Below are positions 5,873-13,009 of a DNA stretch of 16,421 nucleotides, piece after piece. The stretch is from Nitrospirota bacterium (GTDB lineage Bacteria; Nitrospirota; Thermodesulfovibrionia; Thermodesulfovibrionales; JdFR-88): assembly GCA_021819985.1 (NCBI GenBank), contig JAKAEG010000025.1:1-16421 (forward strand), read 5' to 3'. Made by a program: the position numbers and the translations under genes. Under the pieces are notes generated by a model. The model saw nothing but the letters and a program-made list of their open reading frames with translations. It was not told the DNA's origin and searched no databases. Positions within the stretch are counted from its first letter, which is position 1. Each line of letters opens with the position of its first letter.

Positions 5873-6964
5873 GTGAAAACAAACCAATTACCGGAGATGC
5901 CCTCGCCGGAGGCGTGCGCCAGCAAGATATTCGAGATAAGCGGCGCCAGGTTCGAACCTGAAATCGCCCGGGACCTGTGGCAAAAAATATTGCAGCACAA
6001 ATGGCTCATGTCCGAGAAACTTGGCCGCGATGTCGGCCTGCGGACCGCCTGCATCGATTTCCTGGAAAACATGGACCAGGCCATAAGGGAATATATGGAC
6101 TATAAACGAAGAGATATATTGGCCGACATGGGGGCCCAAAGGCTAGGCAGTGAAACATGGGACACCATATCCGATTCCCAGCCCCCGAAACAGCTGGTCC
6201 AAAAGAGGATAATCCTGCCGCTCAAGGAGGAGGGCCTTTCCAGAAAGCATGGCGTGTCCCCGCCCAAGACCATTATCTTCTTCGGGCCTCCCGGCACCGG
6301 GAAGACGCATTTCGTGAAGGCCATAGCTGGCGTGCTGTCCTGGTGGTATATCGAGATCCTGCCAAGCATGCTCATGGTGGACGGCGCGGACAGGATAGGC
6401 GCCAATCTGCATAACGTAATGGAAAAGGCCCGCGCCCTGGAGGATGCGGTTGTCTTTATAGACGAATTCGAGGAGATCGCCTACAGCCGGCACTCCGCAA
6501 ACCGGGTGGACAAATCCATTACCAATGAATTTTTAAAACAGGTCCCCTTGCTGAAAAACAGGGGAAACAGGATATTGTTCATATGCGCGACCAATTATAT
6601 CCGGCAACTGGACGCCGCGCTGCTGCGCCCGGGGAGGTTCGATTGCATCATCCCTGTCGGGGGTCTGGACGAGGACGGCAGGCGCACCATTCTGGAAAGA
6701 TTCATGTCCGGGCTCAATATAAATCCGGCAAATATCGATTTTGACCTTATCGTAAAGATGACGGCCCGTTTCACGCCGGCCGATATCGAATACCTCTTCC
6801 AGCAGGCCGCGCAGTTCTCTTTTGAACAGGAGTTTGCAAGCAAACGGAATTTTGAGGTGACCACAAGCACTTTTATTGAAATTCTGCCCAGGATCCGCCC
6901 GTCCCTGACAGATGAGATCGTTGAAGAGTTTCAGAAGGACATAATTACCTACTCCCGGGTTTGA
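5873..6964 (+). CDS. AAA+ ATPase with N-terminal helical HKW..SE..GRDVG domain
   Basis: 363 residues with a complete AAA+ module of the classic FtsH/katanin/proteasomal type: Walker A GPPGTGKT (138-145), Walker B VVFIDE (193-198), sensor 1 Asn241 in CATN, arginine fingers R252 and R255 in LLRPGRFD, and a sensor-2-region TPADIEYL helix (301-308). It should hydrolyse ATP as a hexameric ring and remodel a protein. The N-terminus (about 30-66) carries LWQKILQHKWLMSEKLGRDV, which from memory resembles the motif of DUF4032-type helical domains; no protease or membrane segment is present, so it is not FtsH. The GTG start is supported by AAGGAG (5859-5864), 8 nt upstream. It stands alone, convergent with the polysaccharide cluster. 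The substrate is unknown. Confidence 0.9.
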   Translation: MKTNQLPEMPSPEACASKIFEISGARFEPEIARDLWQKILQHKWLMSEKLGRDVGLRTACIDFLENMDQAIREYMDYKRRDILADMGAQRLGSETWDTISDSQPPKQLVQKRIILPLKEEGLSRKHGVSPPKTIIFFGPPGTGKTHFVKAIAGVLSWWYIEILPSMLMVDGADRIGANLHNVMEKARALEDAVVFIDEFEEIAYSRHSANRVDKSITNEFLKQVPLLKNRGNRILFICATNYIRQLDAALLRPGRFDCIIPVGGLDEDGRRTILERFMSGLNINPANIDFDLIVKMTARFTPADIEYLFQQAAQFSFEQEFASKRNFEVTTSTFIEILPRIRPSLTDEIVEEFQKDIITYSRV

Positions 6965-7062
6965 AAAAGACAATTCAAACAAACGGCATTATGCCTGGCA
7001 ATGAATAAAGCAAAACAAGCGGAAGGCCAGATAGATTAGCGGCCATGACGCGCAAATACGGG

Positions 7063-8460
7063 TCACTCTCCTCGCCTGAACAGGACCGTCTGGATAGTCT
7101 TAAGCAAAACAAAACTATCCAGAAACAACGATTGATTATGTATATAAAATAACTCATATTCCAATTTTTCGAGCTGTCCCTCCTCGCTTCCCGCATAATT
7201 GCCATTCACCTGCGCCCAGCCCGTCATGCCGGGCATCACGCCGAACCGCATGCGATAAAAAGGAAATTTCCCGCCCAGCATGTCAGCGAAATGCCTGCGG
7301 ATGGGCCGGGGGCCGACAAAGCTCATCTCGCCCCTTAGAATATTGACTAATTGAGGGATCTCATCCAGACGAGTCTTGCGCAGGAAATCGCCGGCGGCGG
7401 TGATCCGGTTGTCGCCCCTGCCCGACCATTTGGGTCCCGTGAACTGTTCGGCATTGTCAATCATGGTCCTGAACTTAAGGACCGTAAACGGCTTTTCATC
7501 CATTCCGAGGCGCTCCTGCCGGAAGAAAACCGGGCCTTTCGAAGTGGCCTTCACAGCAACCGCAATGAGCGCAAATAGCGGCGAAAACAGCAAAAGACCG
7601 GACAGCGCAATCAAGACATCCAGAAGTCTTTTCACTTTTTTGTATATGGCGGGCCGTAAGACCCTGTTCTGTTGAGAAAAAAGCAGCCATTCCTGGCTCG
7701 AGTGCGAGATGGATATTTTCCCGGTAATCGCGCTATAGAACGCCGGGAAATCAAGTATCTCGACGCCCTTGAACTTCAGGTCGAGCAGGAGTCCTTTGAA
7801 TTCCCTGGACCTCCTGAAAGACTCCGAAACCACAATGGTCCTTATATTCACCTTCCGCACGATAGCGGCAAGCCCCCGGCCCGATACGCATTGCGCTGTT
7901 TCCGGTCCGCGGCCCTCATGGTCATAGGACGTAAAAATCGAGGTCATGTGATAACCCGCCAGAGGGTGCTTTGCCAGAAGCTCCTTAATTTTTGCCCCGG
8001 ACGGGTCCGGATCGAAGAAGACGAGGTTTTTGACATTTGCTCCATTGGCCATGAAATTGAAAAAAATCCTTCTCCAAAGATAAATAAACAGCACCAGAAG
8101 GGGCACGGGTATTTCGATCAAAAAAACCCTCCCCGGCTTTTGTTGCGGAAACAGGTACGAAATTATCGCGGTCAGTCCGGCGGCAAAAGTGACCGATATC
8201 GCGATCATTACAAGGGTCTGTATCCGTCTTTTTAATTTCGGGACGCTGTAAAGCTCGAAGATATAGAAACTGAAATGGTATACCAGGACCGTAACGGGAA
8301 AGAACCAGGATATGCGGCCCCAAAATGATAAAAGATTTCCGCCTCTGTAAAAAATACCGGCAAAACGGGCCATCAGCAACACTGCTGATATAATTACAGC
8401 GTCGCCGCACAAAAGACAATATTGCATCTTCCTTAAAGGGGTGGCAAGAAACCTCTTCAT
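7063..8460 (-). CDS. Polyprenyl-phosphate sugar-1-phosphate transferase (WcaJ/WbaP-like, repeat-unit initiation)
   Basis: 465 residues. The N-terminal half has hydrophobic segments at about 17-37, 50-70, 83-103 and 113-130, then a Rossmann-like soluble domain (about 142-245). The C-terminal catalytic domain (about 275-465) begins with KRLLDVLIALSGLLLFSPLF and contains the signatures GPVFFRQERLG (309-319), FTVLKFRTM (325-333), the catalytic Asp366-Glu367 in RLDEIPQ, and SFVGPRP (380-386). This family moves a hexose-1-phosphate from a UDP-sugar to undecaprenyl phosphate at the inner membrane, starting exopolysaccharide or O-antigen repeat synthesis. It is the last gene of the minus-strand cluster. 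A GGAGG about 12 nt before the ATG, next to a GC-rich hairpin, is the likely ribosome site. The sugar (Glc, Gal or other) cannot be inferred. Confidence 0.93.
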   Translation of the reverse strand: MKRFLATPLRKMQYCLLCGDAVIISAVLLMARFAGIFYRGGNLLSFWGRISWFFPVTVLVYHFSFYIFELYSVPKLKRRIQTLVMIAISVTFAAGLTAIISYLFPQQKPGRVFLIEIPVPLLVLFIYLWRRIFFNFMANGANVKNLVFFDPDPSGAKIKELLAKHPLAGYHMTSIFTSYDHEGRGPETAQCVSGRGLAAIVRKVNIRTIVVSESFRRSREFKGLLLDLKFKGVEILDFPAFYSAITGKISISHSSQEWLLFSQQNRVLRPAIYKKVKRLLDVLIALSGLLLFSPLFALIAVAVKATSKGPVFFRQERLGMDEKPFTVLKFRTMIDNAEQFTGPKWSGRGDNRITAAGDFLRKTRLDEIPQLVNILRGEMSFVGPRPIRRHFADMLGGKFPFYRMRFGVMPGMTGWAQVNGNYAGSEEGQLEKLEYELFYIHNQSLFLDSFVLLKTIQTVLFRRGE

Positions 8461-8476
8461 ATTTTTCGTATGCCTC

Positions 8477-8498
8477 CGGCGGCGCGTATATGCCGCCG
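8477..8498. repeat. GC-rich hairpin between methyltransferase and sugar-transferase genes
   Basis: CGGCGGC (8477-8483) and GCCGCCG (8492-8498) form a 7-bp stem with an 8-nt loop in the 48-nt gap. On the minus transcript it lies immediately 5' of the GGAGG ribosome site of the sugar transferase and is not followed by a T run. It is therefore more likely a translation or mRNA-stability element than a terminator. Confidence 0.4.
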
Positions 8499-8508
8499 CC
8501 CTCCGGGG

Positions 8509-9291
8509 TCAGGTCTCCTTTACCGCCTTGACCATCAGGACGTTGGAAAAAAAGGATATGCCGTGCTTCGAAAAAAAAGACAGCATGAATTTATCGCCAT
8601 GTATCAGCCCGGCTTCATATTTAAAGGAAAGAAGTCCCATTATCCTGTTGACGGCGCTCTCACCGATGCCGGCCATCCTGAAAACCGAATAGACAATCCT
8701 GGCGGGAAGCACGGCAAAAATATTATTTCCCATCCGGCCGGTCAGTTTAAAACCGTTTGCCCTCAGAATGGAGGCCAGGCTCTTCATTGAAAAATAGCGT
8801 ATATGGCAGGGATGCTGAAGCTCGGTACAGGTCTTCCCTGTCATTTGAATGATCCTGTAAAGAAAAAAAGCCGAATTCGGGGTTGAGAGGATCAAAGTCC
8901 CCCCTTTCCTGAGCACCCTTCCCATCTTCTTTATTACGGCATCGGTAGAATAAAGATGCTCTATGACCTCCGACATCAGGACGGCGTCAAAAAAACCGTC
9001 ATCGAACGGCAGAGCATCCGCCTCTATATCGGCGACGACGCCGTTCATTCCGGCTGCATTATATTTTTCAATAGCCTCCGCGGAAATATCCACCCCGAAG
9101 ACCTCGTGTCCCATCTCGCGCATCCGGGCTGAGTTCACGCCCGTGCCGCAGCCGATGTCCAGCACCCTCTGCCTGCCGGTCCGATCGCTTCGTTCCATGA
9201 GGCCTATCAGGCGGGCCTTGAACTCCTGGGAGCACTCGCGGCGCTTCCGGTATTTCTCATTGGAAAAGGATATTTGATCCATGCGCTTCAT
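8509..9291 (-). CDS. Class I SAM-dependent methyltransferase in the polysaccharide cluster
   Basis: 260 residues from the ATG at 9291. Motif I VLDIGCGTG (43-51) binds SAM, with acidic Asp68 in VFGVDIS at the end of strand 2. ADIEADALPF (87-96), FDAVLMSEVIEHL (101-113) and LRKGGTLILSTPN (127-139) complete a Methyltransf_11-type fold. The C-terminal third (140-260) is a family-specific extension, probably acceptor binding, with HIRYFSMKSL (163-172) typical of sugar or lipid methyltransferases in polysaccharide loci. Likely methylates a sugar or the chain end; the site is unknown. A TTG at 9333 with GGAG upstream would add 14 residues; the ATG was chosen because it overlaps the stop of a small ORF as ATGA, as do other junctions here. 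Confidence 0.88.
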   Translation of the reverse strand: MKRMDQISFSNEKYRKRRECSQEFKARLIGLMERSDRTGRQRVLDIGCGTGVNSARMREMGHEVFGVDISAEAIEKYNAAGMNGVVADIEADALPFDDGFFDAVLMSEVIEHLYSTDAVIKKMGRVLRKGGTLILSTPNSAFFLYRIIQMTGKTCTELQHPCHIRYFSMKSLASILRANGFKLTGRMGNNIFAVLPARIVYSVFRMAGIGESAVNRIMGLLSFKYEAGLIHGDKFMLSFFSKHGISFFSNVLMVKAVKET

Positions 9292-9404
9292 GGCTGTTTC
9301 CCCGCTTTCTGAAATTCGTCCGCAAACGCGCAATTAACCGCACTCCATAAGAGGCTGAACAAAGGCATCCGCCTGCCTTTCGCCGCCTCACAACGGCATC
9401 TCAT
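9288..9404 (-). CDS. Possible 38-residue ORF coupled to the methyltransferase
   Basis: ATG (9404-9402) to TGA (9290-9288), reading MRCRCEAAKGRRMPLFSLLW and continuing to ...FQKAGKQP. A GGAGG ends 3 nt before the ATG, rather close but a full Shine-Dalgarno. The TGA overlaps the methyltransferase ATG as ATGA, the same junction seen between the wbqC-like gene and its neighbours. It fills the otherwise empty gap after the GT4 gene. The composition (basic N-terminus, short hydrophobic PLFSLLW) matches nothing I know. It may be a translational coupling leader, a real micropeptide or a chance frame. A hairpin (9361-9380) lies inside it. Confidence 0.3.
   Translation of the reverse strand: MRCRCEAAKGRRMPLFSLLWSAVNCAFADEFQKAGKQP
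9361..9380. repeat. 7-bp inverted repeat inside the GT4-methyltransferase gap
   Basis: AAAGGCA (9361-9367) and TGCCTTT (9374-9380) are perfect inverted repeats around a 6-nt loop. On the minus transcript no U tract follows, so a true terminator is unlikely; a pause or mRNA-processing structure is possible. Confidence 0.3.
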
Positions 9405-9416
9405 GGTCCTCCGCTC

Positions 9417-10640
9417 TCATTGCCCGGTCAGTCCGCACAGCCTTTTTTCCAGATCAGACAGGAGCGTGTAGCGGTTATAGTTTTTCTTTACGTATTCATG
9501 TCCCCTGCGTCCCATTTCTTCCGCCTCCGCCCTGTTATGGTAAAGATACAAGACCGCCTCGGCGAAGGCGTCCGGGTTTTCAGGCTCCACGGCTATCCCG
9601 CACCGCGCCTTGCCGATAAGCTCGGCAACGTCGCCGCGGCCGGCAAATATTACCGGCTTCCCCGCCCCAAGATATTCGAATATCTTGTTAGGCAGATTGT
9701 ACCCGTGGAAGTCCACGGCATGGAACGAAAGAAAAAGCGCATCGGCCCTCGCCAGCAGGCCCGGGATAATGTTTCGTGCAACGGGATCGATAAAAATGCA
9801 ATTGCCGATGCCCCGGCTCATGGCTGTCAGCTTCTCCTTTTTATCGCCCCTGCCGATAAAGACGAACCTCGCATCGGGGAGCGTTTTACTCAACCGGCCC
9901 GCCGCGTTCACGGCGTTCTCCAGCGCCATCGCCAGTCCCATCCCGCCGGCGTACATGAGGATGAATTTGCCGCTTATGTCCTCCAGTTTTTCGCGTACTC
10001 GCTCCGGGGGACCGTCCGGAGGCGCGCCGGGAGGGTCCCAGGCGTTCGTATTAACGCAGATAGTTTCCGGTGCGAACCCTTTTTCCTCAAGAAGGGTTTT
10101 TATCCGCGGCACGACCGCCACCATAAGGCCGGCCCTGCGCCGCGAAAAATTCTCCCAGGCCTCCCACAAGGCAATCAGCGGCTTCGACGAAACCAGGCCC
10201 AGGGAGACGGATTCCTCGGGATGAAGGTCCGCGATTTCCAGGACGAACTTTGCACTCTTGATCCTTGCCAGCAGCAGCCCCGACAGCGGGACAAGCATTG
10301 GCGGGGTGCGCGCGTATACGATATCGGCCCTGCCGGCCTTCAGACCGGCGGCAACGGCCATGACGGCAAACGTAAAATAGTTCAGAATCCTCCGCATCAG
10401 GTTCTTTTTGCGGCCGGAAGGCGTATATACGCTCATGATCGCCATCCCGCCTTCGCGTGTTTCATAAATGCGGCGGCCCGCGGCCTCACCTGGGAGCTCG
10501 TCCGCAAGGTAATGCCTCTGGTTGCAGATTGCAGTGACCCTGTGACCCTTTTCAGCCAGAAACGAGGCCACGGACCAGGGCCTGGGGGCCCCGGGTTCAT
10601 GCGGACGTGGCAGATGGTTGGTTATATAAATAATATCCAT
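9417..10640 (-). CDS. Glycosyltransferase family 4 (GT-B fold)
   Basis: 407 residues from the ATG at 10640 (MDIIYITNHLPRP), the natural GT4 opening strand, with a GAGGGG ribosome site 10 nt upstream; an earlier in-frame start at 10688 would overlap the preceding gene by 44 nt. The N-terminal Rossmann domain (about 1-200) holds the acceptor side (EPGAPRPWSVASFLAEKGHRV, from 15). The C-terminal domain begins near 225 with FILMYAGGMG (226-235) and includes ARFVFIGRG (257-265) and the nucleotide-sugar loop NKIFEYLGAGKPVIFAG (318-334) of the GT4 E-x7-E type. It resembles WcaI/WbuB-like enzymes in colanic-acid and O-antigen loci. It should add one sugar from an NDP or lipid donor to the growing lipid-linked repeat unit on the cytoplasmic face. 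Specificity unknown. Confidence 0.92.
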   Translation of the reverse strand: MDIIYITNHLPRPHEPGAPRPWSVASFLAEKGHRVTAICNQRHYLADELPGEAAGRRIYETREGGMAIMSVYTPSGRKKNLMRRILNYFTFAVMAVAAGLKAGRADIVYARTPPMLVPLSGLLLARIKSAKFVLEIADLHPEESVSLGLVSSKPLIALWEAWENFSRRRAGLMVAVVPRIKTLLEEKGFAPETICVNTNAWDPPGAPPDGPPERVREKLEDISGKFILMYAGGMGLAMALENAVNAAGRLSKTLPDARFVFIGRGDKKEKLTAMSRGIGNCIFIDPVARNIIPGLLARADALFLSFHAVDFHGYNLPNKIFEYLGAGKPVIFAGRGDVAELIGKARCGIAVEPENPDAFAEAVLYLYHNRAEAEEMGRRGHEYVKKNYNRYTLLSDLEKRLCGLTGQ

Positions 10641-10644
10641 GGAA

Positions 10645-11319
10645 TCAGAACCCCTCGGCCAGAAAACGCCGGATTTTCCCGGCCTCAACCCCGGGATTTA
10701 ACCACCAGAACGGATGCACCAGCGCAATGATCTTCACATGCCGTCCGATTGTCTCCCCAAGGCTCGTGGGTTTCCATTTCCTGTTGCTGTCGGACATGAA
10801 TATGCCTCCCCGGTTAAAGACATCGGCCCCGGCGCGGTACAGGAAACCGCAGCGCTCCAGCAGGTCTTCGGTGAGAACAAACCTGTTTCTTTTCGGCACG
10901 TGTGTGGACACCCCCCGTATACCGCAGCCCGCAACGGCCTCCAGCAACTGTTTTTCTCTTAGCATCAGCTCTTCGCCGTCTCGCGGGCCCTGCGTGTAAC
11001 GCGAGACTTCCTGATGGAGCCCTATCTCAGAGCCGGAAGACGCCATCTCTTTGAGGGCCGCCGAATTTTCCTTGTCAAACGGATTGTACCCAGAGGCGTG
11101 GACGCGGATAAAATATGTCGCCTTTACCCCCAATTGCCGTTCGGCCCTCCACATGGCATAGGCGTCCCTGATGCTGCCGTCAACGTCATGCCTCATCAGG
11201 ACGGCCTTTGGGGCCGGGGCCGCAAGATATCCGGCAAAAGTCTGGAATCTGTATCCTTCCTTCAATGCCCGCTGAAGAAGCAATTCATAATTGTTCAGGC
11301 TGAAGTCATGCGGCATCAT
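10645..11319 (-). CDS. Polysaccharide deacetylase-fold protein (WbmS-like, CE4-related)
   Basis: 224 residues with the NodB-fold core: first metal motif RHDVDGSI (43-50; Asp45/Asp47), strand GVKATYFIRV (64-73), and SEIGLHQE (97-104; His102), with VHPFWW (201-206; His202) at the end. The canonical second motif H-[ST]-x-x-H is reduced to a single His102, as in the WbmS-type subgroup found in surface-polysaccharide loci. The set of one Asp and two His could still hold a metal. A role in N-deacetylating an amino sugar or removing another acyl group is likely but unproven. It starts at ATGATG, with the first ATG overlapping the stop of the wbqC-like gene. The GT4 gene starts 4 nt after its stop, so the genes are translated as a set. 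Confidence 0.82.
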   Translation of the reverse strand: MMPHDFSLNNYELLLQRALKEGYRFQTFAGYLAAPAPKAVLMRHDVDGSIRDAYAMWRAERQLGVKATYFIRVHASGYNPFDKENSAALKEMASSGSEIGLHQEVSRYTQGPRDGEELMLREKQLLEAVAGCGIRGVSTHVPKRNRFVLTEDLLERCGFLYRAGADVFNRGGIFMSDSNRKWKPTSLGETIGRHVKIIALVHPFWWLNPGVEAGKIRRFLAEGF

Positions 11320-12044
11320 ATTTCTTTTCCCTCTGTTACGGGGTATATTATCCTGCCGCTCTCCCTGATGGTCCGGACGCTGCCGCCGCCTTCGTTAAAC
11401 AGAAGGTCGAGGATTGAAAGATTGGGAATAAAGGGACCAAAAAACCTCTGACGATACTCGACTGCCTCAAAAACACTATATGCCAGACAGATACCGTTTT
11501 TTGGAAAGAGATCTGTTTCCATGTACTTCCTGCCGCCCGGACCGGAGAGATACGTGGAGCCGCCAACCTCTTTGATCAGGTGGATCAGCAGCTCCGTGCC
11601 GGCAAGCCCGCTTTCCGGCAGCTCGCTGGATCTGATCAGTTTAGAGTTGATACCGGCAATACCGGCGATAGACCTGATGGCATGGACATTCAAATCGCAA
11701 AGAGAAGCCCATTTTTCACTGTAGCAGCTTCTCATAAACTCGGCATATTGCCTGAAAAACGGCGCACTCCCATAACAGCTCATAAGCGTCTGGTAATGCT
11801 TCCGGTGCCAGGGCTGCTGTGAATCTATTTCCACCTCCGTTATTTTCTGGTTGAGCCTTCCCTTTGTCAGGACGGGGACGGTGATCATCTGTTCTCCCTG
11901 GGGGCCCTTTATCCGGTTGCGGTTCGTCCAGTTCTCCTTCGAAAAAGGCACGGAATCCAGGATAATAAAGATATCCGAATGCATCATCTTGAAAAAATAA
12001 CTTGTCCCCGGAATATAGTTGGGCTGATGTATTGCGACGATCAT
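11316..12044 (-). CDS. WbqC-like family protein
   Basis: 242 residues. The N-terminus IHQPNYIPGTSYFFKM (5-20) with NWTNRNRIKG (38-47) and ITVPV (54-58) is the hallmark of the WbqC family. It is found in O-antigen/capsule clusters and is often proposed to act on nucleotide-sugar or acyl modification, with no well-proved reaction. A second conserved block is LSGPGGRKYM (166-175). No transmembrane segment. It overlaps both neighbours by four bases (ATGA with the upstream deacetylase-like gene, and again with the downstream one), so it is tightly coupled to them. The Gln-Pro-Asn tripeptide near the start probably forms part of the active site, as inferred from its invariance in the family. Confidence 0.88.
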   Translation of the reverse strand: MIVAIHQPNYIPGTSYFFKMMHSDIFIILDSVPFSKENWTNRNRIKGPQGEQMITVPVLTKGRLNQKITEVEIDSQQPWHRKHYQTLMSCYGSAPFFRQYAEFMRSCYSEKWASLCDLNVHAIRSIAGIAGINSKLIRSSELPESGLAGTELLIHLIKEVGGSTYLSGPGGRKYMETDLFPKNGICLAYSVFEAVEYRQRFFGPFIPNLSILDLLFNEGGGSVRTIRESGRIIYPVTEGKEI

Positions 12045-13000
12045 TTGAAATCCCCTCCGTTTATACCTTCATCTTTTTCGAGGCAATATTCCACGCACGA
12101 TATCATTCTTGCGCAGTCGAGCGCGGCCCTCCGCAAAATGGCTTCATATATGTCCTTCCAGTAAAAAGGAAAGCGCAGGACATCAGTGTGAAACAAAACC
12201 GTCACAGCTCCGCCTTCACCTTTGGCTTTCTGCATTTTTTTGTAAATCACCTCCAAGGCGGTCTCCCTGGAAAAATTTTTCTCCCAGAATGACAAAATGC
12301 TGCCGTCCTGAATGTCAAGTGGCAGTCTCCACAGACCTTTTTCCTTGTGTGGTCCAAGGGACGATTGGTTAATTGCTGAGCCGTCTGTCTCGCCGGTCGC
12401 GTCATAATAGAACCCCGCCTCACGGAGATTTTGATGGAGCTTATCGGTTTTATAAAGCCAATGCATTCGTATGCCGATTTTTTCCTTTCCGGCAAGGATC
12501 CTCTTTATGGCGTCGAGTTCCGCCTTCGCGTCCATGGCGGAGATATGAGCGTCTATCCCGTGGACGCCGGCCTCCCAGCCCTGCGACTCCAGGTACCGGA
12601 GCAGATGTCCGTATTTCCGCAGGTCGTATCTCACACCCCTGTCCACGGGGGCAGGCATCCCTTCCGCAATCCGTCCGCAGCTGTCCGGAAACGGAATAAA
12701 AAAGAAAGTGGAGCGCGCGCCATATTTTCTCTCCAGGTCTACGATGTCATACACCGCTTTTTCCCAGGGGTCGTCAACAAGCCCGAATCTGACAAGCGGA
12801 TAAAAGAGGCACCACAAGATCGAATCGAAGTAATTGAGGACGCTGATCTCACCCTCCACCAGCCGGCGCAGATTAATCCACAGCCCGCGCTTGAAAATTG
12901 ACAGCGCGCTTTTACTGAACAGGGGGAAGGCCCTGAGCGACAGCCGATCGGCATCGTGAGTGAGGATAAGGGTATATGTATAGACGGTGTCATCCCGCAT
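12041..13000 (-). CDS. Polysaccharide deacetylase-like protein with divergent metal site
   Basis: 319 residues of NodB/CE4-like fold: ILTHDADRL (12-20; Asp16 and Asp18), a long helical insertion (about 25-80), then ARSTFFFIP (95-103), RYDLRKYGHLL (124-134), WEAGVHGIDAH (142-152; His147 and His152), RMHWL (178-182) and VLFHTDVLRF (268-277; His271). The overall order matches a group of deacetylase-like proteins in surface-polysaccharide clusters, but the second His lies at x4 rather than the canonical x3 spacing. It starts 9 nt after the epimerase stop, and its stop overlaps the WbqC-like ATG. Likely modifies a sugar or the finished polymer; could be catalytically altered. No signal peptide, so it would act in the cytoplasm. 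Confidence 0.78.
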   Translation of the reverse strand: MRDDTVYTYTLILTHDADRLSLRAFPLFSKSALSIFKRGLWINLRRLVEGEISVLNYFDSILWCLFYPLVRFGLVDDPWEKAVYDIVDLERKYGARSTFFFIPFPDSCGRIAEGMPAPVDRGVRYDLRKYGHLLRYLESQGWEAGVHGIDAHISAMDAKAELDAIKRILAGKEKIGIRMHWLYKTDKLHQNLREAGFYYDATGETDGSAINQSSLGPHKEKGLWRLPLDIQDGSILSFWEKNFSRETALEVIYKKMQKAKGEGGAVTVLFHTDVLRFPFYWKDIYEAILRRAALDCARMISCVEYCLEKDEGINGGDFK

Positions 13001-13009
13001 CTGCCGGAT

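Noticed and set aside
9420..10730. 436-residue open frame on the plus strand
   Set aside because: Exactly antisense to the GT4 gene and the end of the deacetylase-like gene; composition is a shadow rich in Arg/Pro/Gly with no recognisable domain. The minus-strand frames have clear family motifs.
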